Assembly: GCA_024169445.1 (NCBI GenBank)
Contig: JALKFA010000001.1
Span: 434,001-498,000 of the forward strand
Length of the DNA stretch: 64,000 bases
Reading direction: 5' to 3'
DNA from: Buttiauxella agrestis ATCC 33320
Lineage (GTDB): Bacteria > Pseudomonadota > Gammaproteobacteria > Enterobacterales > Enterobacteriaceae
The number at the start of each line of letters is the position of its first letter. Positions within the stretch are counted from its first letter, which is position 1. Shown here one piece after another: positions 60,897-64,000 of this stretch. The translations under genes and the position numbers were made by a program. Below the pieces are notes generated by a model that made no database searches, was not told the origin of the DNA, and saw nothing but the letters and a program-made list of their open reading frames with translations.

Positions 60897-61874
60897 ATGC
60901 TGTTAGCTACAGCTCTGTTAATTATTGGTTTGCTTTTGGTCGTCTATGGCGCTGACCGATTAGTGTTTGCCGCATCAATACTTTGTCGCAGTTTTGGGGT
61001 TCCACCACTGCTAATCGGTTTGACTGTGGTCAGTATTGGCACTTCACTACCAGAGCTCATCGTCGCCAGTTCTGCAGCCCTGCATGGTCAGTTGGATTTA
61101 GCGGTAGGGACCGCGTTAGGCTCAAATATCACCAATATTTTGTTAATTCTTGGCTTAGCGGCTCTTTTGCATCCATTTACCGTGAATTCCGATATTCTAC
61201 GGCGCGAGTTACCCCTAATGTTAGTTGTCAGCGCAATTATTGGCTGGCTGCTTTTTGACAACCAGCTAAGCGTTGTTGATGGTGTTATTTTGATTACGGT
61301 ATCAGTGGCGTATCTGCTGTTTACGATTAAAATAACGCGCCTTGCCGGAAATGAAGGTGCCGACAAACTGACCCGTGAACAGTTGGCAGAGCTTCCTCGA
61401 GAAGGAAACCGCCCCGTCGCATTTTTATGGCTCGCTGTTGCCCTAATTATTATGCCGATGGCCACACGCATGGTTATCGATAACGCCAGTGTGTTGGCGC
61501 ACTATTTTGGCGTGAGTGAGTTAGTGATTGGCCTGACGATTATTTCGGTTGGCACTAGCCTGCCTGAACTAGCCACCACCATCGCGGGTGCCCGTAAAGG
61601 CGAAGATGATATTGCGATTGGTAATATTATTGGCTCAAACATTTTCAATATTGTTCTGGTAATGGGCATTCCTGCGCTAATCGCACCAGGTGAAATCGAC
61701 CCACTTGTCTTTGCACGTGACTATTGGGTGATGTTGGTCGTCAGTGTCATTTTCGCCGTACTTTGCTGGCGAAAGCCTCGCTCTATCGGCAAGACAGCAG
61801 GCGCTCTGTTAACATGTAGTTTCTTCGTATGGATTGTGGTGCTGTGGTTTGTTGCATCACCGGTCGTTGGGTAA
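60897..61874 (+). CDS. yrbG: Calcium/sodium:proton antiporter family protein YrbG
   Basis: This 325-residue inner-membrane protein of the CaCA (cation/Ca2+ exchanger) superfamily has ten or eleven helices. The two alpha-repeats are visible as VVSIGTSLPELIVASSAALHGQLDLAVGTALGSNITNI and IISVGTSLPELATTIAGARKGEDDIAIGNIIGSNIFNI; the Glu and Asn residues bind cation. The E. coli homologue is called YrbG (ChaA-like), without a proven essential role. It is divergent from mlaF and 15 nt before kdsD. Confidence 0.95.
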   Translation: MLLATALLIIGLLLVVYGADRLVFAASILCRSFGVPPLLIGLTVVSIGTSLPELIVASSAALHGQLDLAVGTALGSNITNILLILGLAALLHPFTVNSDILRRELPLMLVVSAIIGWLLFDNQLSVVDGVILITVSVAYLLFTIKITRLAGNEGADKLTREQLAELPREGNRPVAFLWLAVALIIMPMATRMVIDNASVLAHYFGVSELVIGLTIISVGTSLPELATTIAGARKGEDDIAIGNIIGSNIFNIVLVMGIPALIAPGEIDPLVFARDYWVMLVVSVIFAVLCWRKPRSIGKTAGALLTCSFFVWIVVLWFVASPVVG

Positions 61875-61889
61875 AACGGAACGGAAATT

Positions 61890-62876
61890 ATGTCACAGAT
61901 AGATTTACAACCGGGTTTTGACTTTCAGCAAGCAGGCAAAGAAGTCCTGAAGATCGAACGTGAAGGCCTGGATCAACTTGAGCAATACATCAACACAGAC
62001 TTCTCGGCAGCCTGTGAAAAAATGTTTTATTGCCAGGGTAAAGTTGTCGTAATGGGCATGGGTAAGTCTGGTCACATCGGTAAAAAGATGGCGGCAACGT
62101 TTGCCAGCACCGGCACACCTTCATTTTTCGTCCACCCTGGTGAAGCAAGCCACGGCGATCTCGGAATGGTGAGCCCCCAGGATATTGTTATCGCGATTTC
62201 AAACTCCGGCGAATCAAACGAAATTCAGGCATTGATTCCTGTTCTCAAGCGCTTACAAGTGCCGCTCATTTGCATCACCAGCCGCCCGGATAGCTCTATG
62301 GGTAAAGCGGCAGATATCCATTTGTGTGTCAAAGTCCCGCAAGAAGCCTGCCCTCTTGGTCTGGCTCCAACCTCCAGCACCACAGCAACACTGGTTATGG
62401 GTGACGCCCTTGCCGTTGCGTTGCTTAAAGCTCGCGGCTTTACTGCAGAAGATTTTGCACTTTCTCACCCAGGCGGCGCATTGGGTCGTAAACTGTTACT
62501 ACGCGTCAGCGATATCATGCACAGCGGTGATGAGATCCCTCATGTCAGTAAAGATGCGTCCTTGCGCGATGCTCTACTGGAAATTACGCGTAAAAATATG
62601 GGTATGACCGTAATCTGTGACTCCCTGATGAAAATCGAAGGGATCTTCACCGATGGCGATTTACGACGCGTCTTTGATATGGGCGTTGACCTCCACTCTC
62701 TGAATATCGCAGATGTCATGACTGTCGGTGGAATTAGGGTCCGTCCGTCACTCCTGGCTGTGGATGCGCTCAATTTGATGCAATCTCGCCACATTACCTC
62801 GGTATTGGTTGCAGATGGCGACCAACTTCTCGGTGTGGTACATATGCATGACATGCTACGCGCTGGCGTGGTTTAA
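61890..62876 (+). CDS. kdsD: D-arabinose 5-phosphate isomerase KdsD
   Basis: KdsD converts ribulose-5-phosphate to arabinose-5-phosphate, the first step of KDO synthesis for LPS. The 328-residue chain has an N-terminal SIS domain (about 35–185; VVMGMGKSGHIGKKMAATFASTGTPSFF, ISNSGESNE) and two CBS domains (about 205–328). Length equals E. coli KdsD. It precedes kdsC by 16 nt. Confidence 0.97.
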   Translation: MSQIDLQPGFDFQQAGKEVLKIEREGLDQLEQYINTDFSAACEKMFYCQGKVVVMGMGKSGHIGKKMAATFASTGTPSFFVHPGEASHGDLGMVSPQDIVIAISNSGESNEIQALIPVLKRLQVPLICITSRPDSSMGKAADIHLCVKVPQEACPLGLAPTSSTTATLVMGDALAVALLKARGFTAEDFALSHPGGALGRKLLLRVSDIMHSGDEIPHVSKDASLRDALLEITRKNMGMTVICDSLMKIEGIFTDGDLRRVFDMGVDLHSLNIADVMTVGGIRVRPSLLAVDALNLMQSRHITSVLVADGDQLLGVVHMHDMLRAGVV

Positions 62877-62892
62877 CAAAGGATTAGCCTTA

Positions 62893-63459
62893 ATGAGTAA
62901 CCATGAAGCGTCACTTGCCACCTGTTATGGCCCGGTAAGCACGCGCGTGATGGAGCGGGCAGAAAACGTGCGCCTGCTTATTTTAGATGTTGACGGTGTC
63001 ATGTCTGATGGCCTGATTTACATGGGTAATAGCGGCGAAGAGCTGAAAGCATTCAACGTGCGTGACGGTTACGGAATTCGCTGCGTGCTGACTTCCGACA
63101 TCGAAGTCGCGATTATTACCGGCCGCAAAGCAAAGCTACTTGAAGACCGATGCGCAACACTCGGGATTACCCATCTCTATCAAGGGCAATCTGACAAGCT
63201 TTTGGCTTTTCACGATCTATTAGATAAGCTCGCCATCCCCGCGGAACATGTTGCTTACGTTGGTGATGATTTAATCGACTGGCCAGTGATGGCAAAAGTG
63301 GGTTTGAGTGTGGCGGTTTCCGACGCTCATCCTTTACTGATTCCTCGTGCCGACTACGTTACACGTATTGCTGGCGGACGTGGGGCGGTTCGCGAAGTCT
63401 GTGATCTTCTGTTACTGGCACAAGGAAAGCTTGATGAGGCCAAAGGGCTATCTATATGA
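62893..63459 (+). CDS. kdsC: 3-deoxy-manno-octulosonate-8-phosphatase KdsC
   Basis: KdsC is the HAD-superfamily phosphatase that releases KDO from KDO-8-phosphate. The 188-residue chain shows the nucleophile motif LLILDVDGVMSDG (about 32–35), the Ser/Thr motif in IITGRKAKLL, the Lys in QGQSDKL and the Asp pair in YVGDDLIDWPVM. The ATG at 62893 gives the E. coli length; the frame is open upstream inside kdsD without conservation. Its stop overlaps the lptC start (ATGA). Confidence 0.97.
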   Translation: MSNHEASLATCYGPVSTRVMERAENVRLLILDVDGVMSDGLIYMGNSGEELKAFNVRDGYGIRCVLTSDIEVAIITGRKAKLLEDRCATLGITHLYQGQSDKLLAFHDLLDKLAIPAEHVAYVGDDLIDWPVMAKVGLSVAVSDAHPLLIPRADYVTRIAGGRGAVREVCDLLLLAQGKLDEAKGLSI

Positions 63460-64000
63460 GTAAGACCAGACGTTGGGTTATCATCCTGCTTTCATTGCTG
63501 GCATTAGTGTTGATTGGCTTAAATCTGGTCGATAAAGACCCCGTTGCTACACCGACGGTAAACAGCAACGAGCCAACCTATCAAAGTGAACATTCCACGA
63601 CGCTCGCCTACAGTCCTGAAGGGGCTCTGAATTATCGGCTGGTTTCGGAACACGTTGAATATTTTTCTGAGACTGCTATTTCGTGGTTTACCAACCCGGT
63701 GATGACGCAGTATGACGAAAACAAAGTGGCAACCTGGTCTTTACGAGCGGATCGCGCCAAACTTACTAACGATCGGATGCTGTATTTGTATGGGAATGTG
63801 GTGCTGACGGCTCTGACGCCGGATTCTCAGCTACGCAAAATTACCACGGACAATGCGCAGGTTAATTTAGTCACTCAGGATGTTGCCTCTGATGACCAGG
63901 TAACCTTGTATGGAACCAGCTTTAACTCCACCGGCCTCAAAATGCGTGGAAATTTACGCAGCAAAAATGCCGAGCTGATTGAAAAGGTTAGAACATCCTA
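63456..64000 (+). CDS. lptC: LPS transport protein LptC (3' truncated by window edge)
   Basis: LptC is the bitopic inner-membrane component of the LPS transport bridge, passing LPS from LptB2FG to LptA. About 181 codons are present, against 191 in E. coli. They cover the N-terminal helix (RRWVIILLSLLALVLIGLNL) and almost all of the periplasmic beta-jellyroll (ISWFTNPVM, TNDRMLYLYGNV, ITTDNAQVNLVTQDV, MRGNLRSKNAELIEKVRTS). The ATG overlaps the kdsC stop, implying coupling. Only the last residues are missing because the window ends. Confidence 0.96.
   Translation, partial: MSKTRRWVIILLSLLALVLIGLNLVDKDPVATPTVNSNEPTYQSEHSTTLAYSPEGALNYRLVSEHVEYFSETAISWFTNPVMTQYDENKVATWSLRADRAKLTNDRMLYLYGNVVLTALTPDSQLRKITTDNAQVNLVTQDVASDDQVTLYGTSFNSTGLKMRGNLRSKNAELIEKVRTS

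Overview
The window is chromosomal DNA of a member of the Enterobacteriaceae (Gammaproteobacteria). Nearly every protein aligns from memory with its Escherichia coli/Salmonella counterpart over its full length. Gene order follows two E. coli neighbourhoods (argI–tabA–pyrBI–ridA–mgtA–tre–nrdDG and yraR–yhb–mtr–deaD–pnp–infB–ftsH–greA–obgE–murA–mla–kds). The two blocks are fused here, the speF operon and a GH20 hexosaminidase sit in the first block, and a PmrAB-like two-component system lies between dacB and obgE, so the source is not E. coli itself. I cannot name the genus with confidence.

Layout. (1) 1–21 kb: the 3' end of argI, tabA, the ornithine decarboxylase operon speFL-speF-potE, the pyrimidine operon pyrL-pyrB-pyrI, ridA, a secreted GH20 hexosaminidase, mgtL-mgtA, treR, treBC and nrdDG. 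This block is rich in leader-peptide and attenuation control: speFL senses ornithine, pyrL responds to UTP and mgtL to Mg2+. (2) About 20.84–20.92 kb: a REP pair marks the synteny junction. (3) 21–26.6 kb: yraR, yhbP, yhbQ, yhbS, ubiT, ubiU, ubiV, yhbW, including the anaerobic ubiquinone hydroxylation factors. (4) 26.65–27.37 kb: a palindromic repeat interrupted by a 637-bp non-coding insertion. (5) 27.4–47 kb: mtr, yrbN-deaD, nlpI, pnp, rpsO, truB, rbfA, infB, nusA, rimP, tRNA-fMet, tRNA-Leu(GAG), secG, glmM, folP, ftsH, rlmE, all on the minus strand; this is the core translation, RNA-decay and proteolysis cluster. (6) 47–64 kb: yhbY, greA with a GraL-type leader terminator, dacB, pmrAB-like genes, obgE, yhbE, rpmA, rplU, ispB, sfsB, murA, ibaG, mlaFEDCB, yrbG, kdsD, kdsC and the 5' part of lptC, mostly envelope biogenesis.

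The most unusual object is the 637-bp insertion at 26680–27316. Its ends match the Tn5/IS50 19-bp mosaic end at 18/19 and 17/19 positions, it is flanked by a perfect 9-bp duplication (CCCAAAGGG), and it encodes no convincing protein. Its interior can be drawn as nested helices meeting in two four-way junctions with essentially no unpaired bases, including a 30-bp near-perfect long-range helix. I read it as a non-autonomous IS4/IS50-type element carrying a large structured RNA (or a DNA fold); I know of no described family it belongs to.
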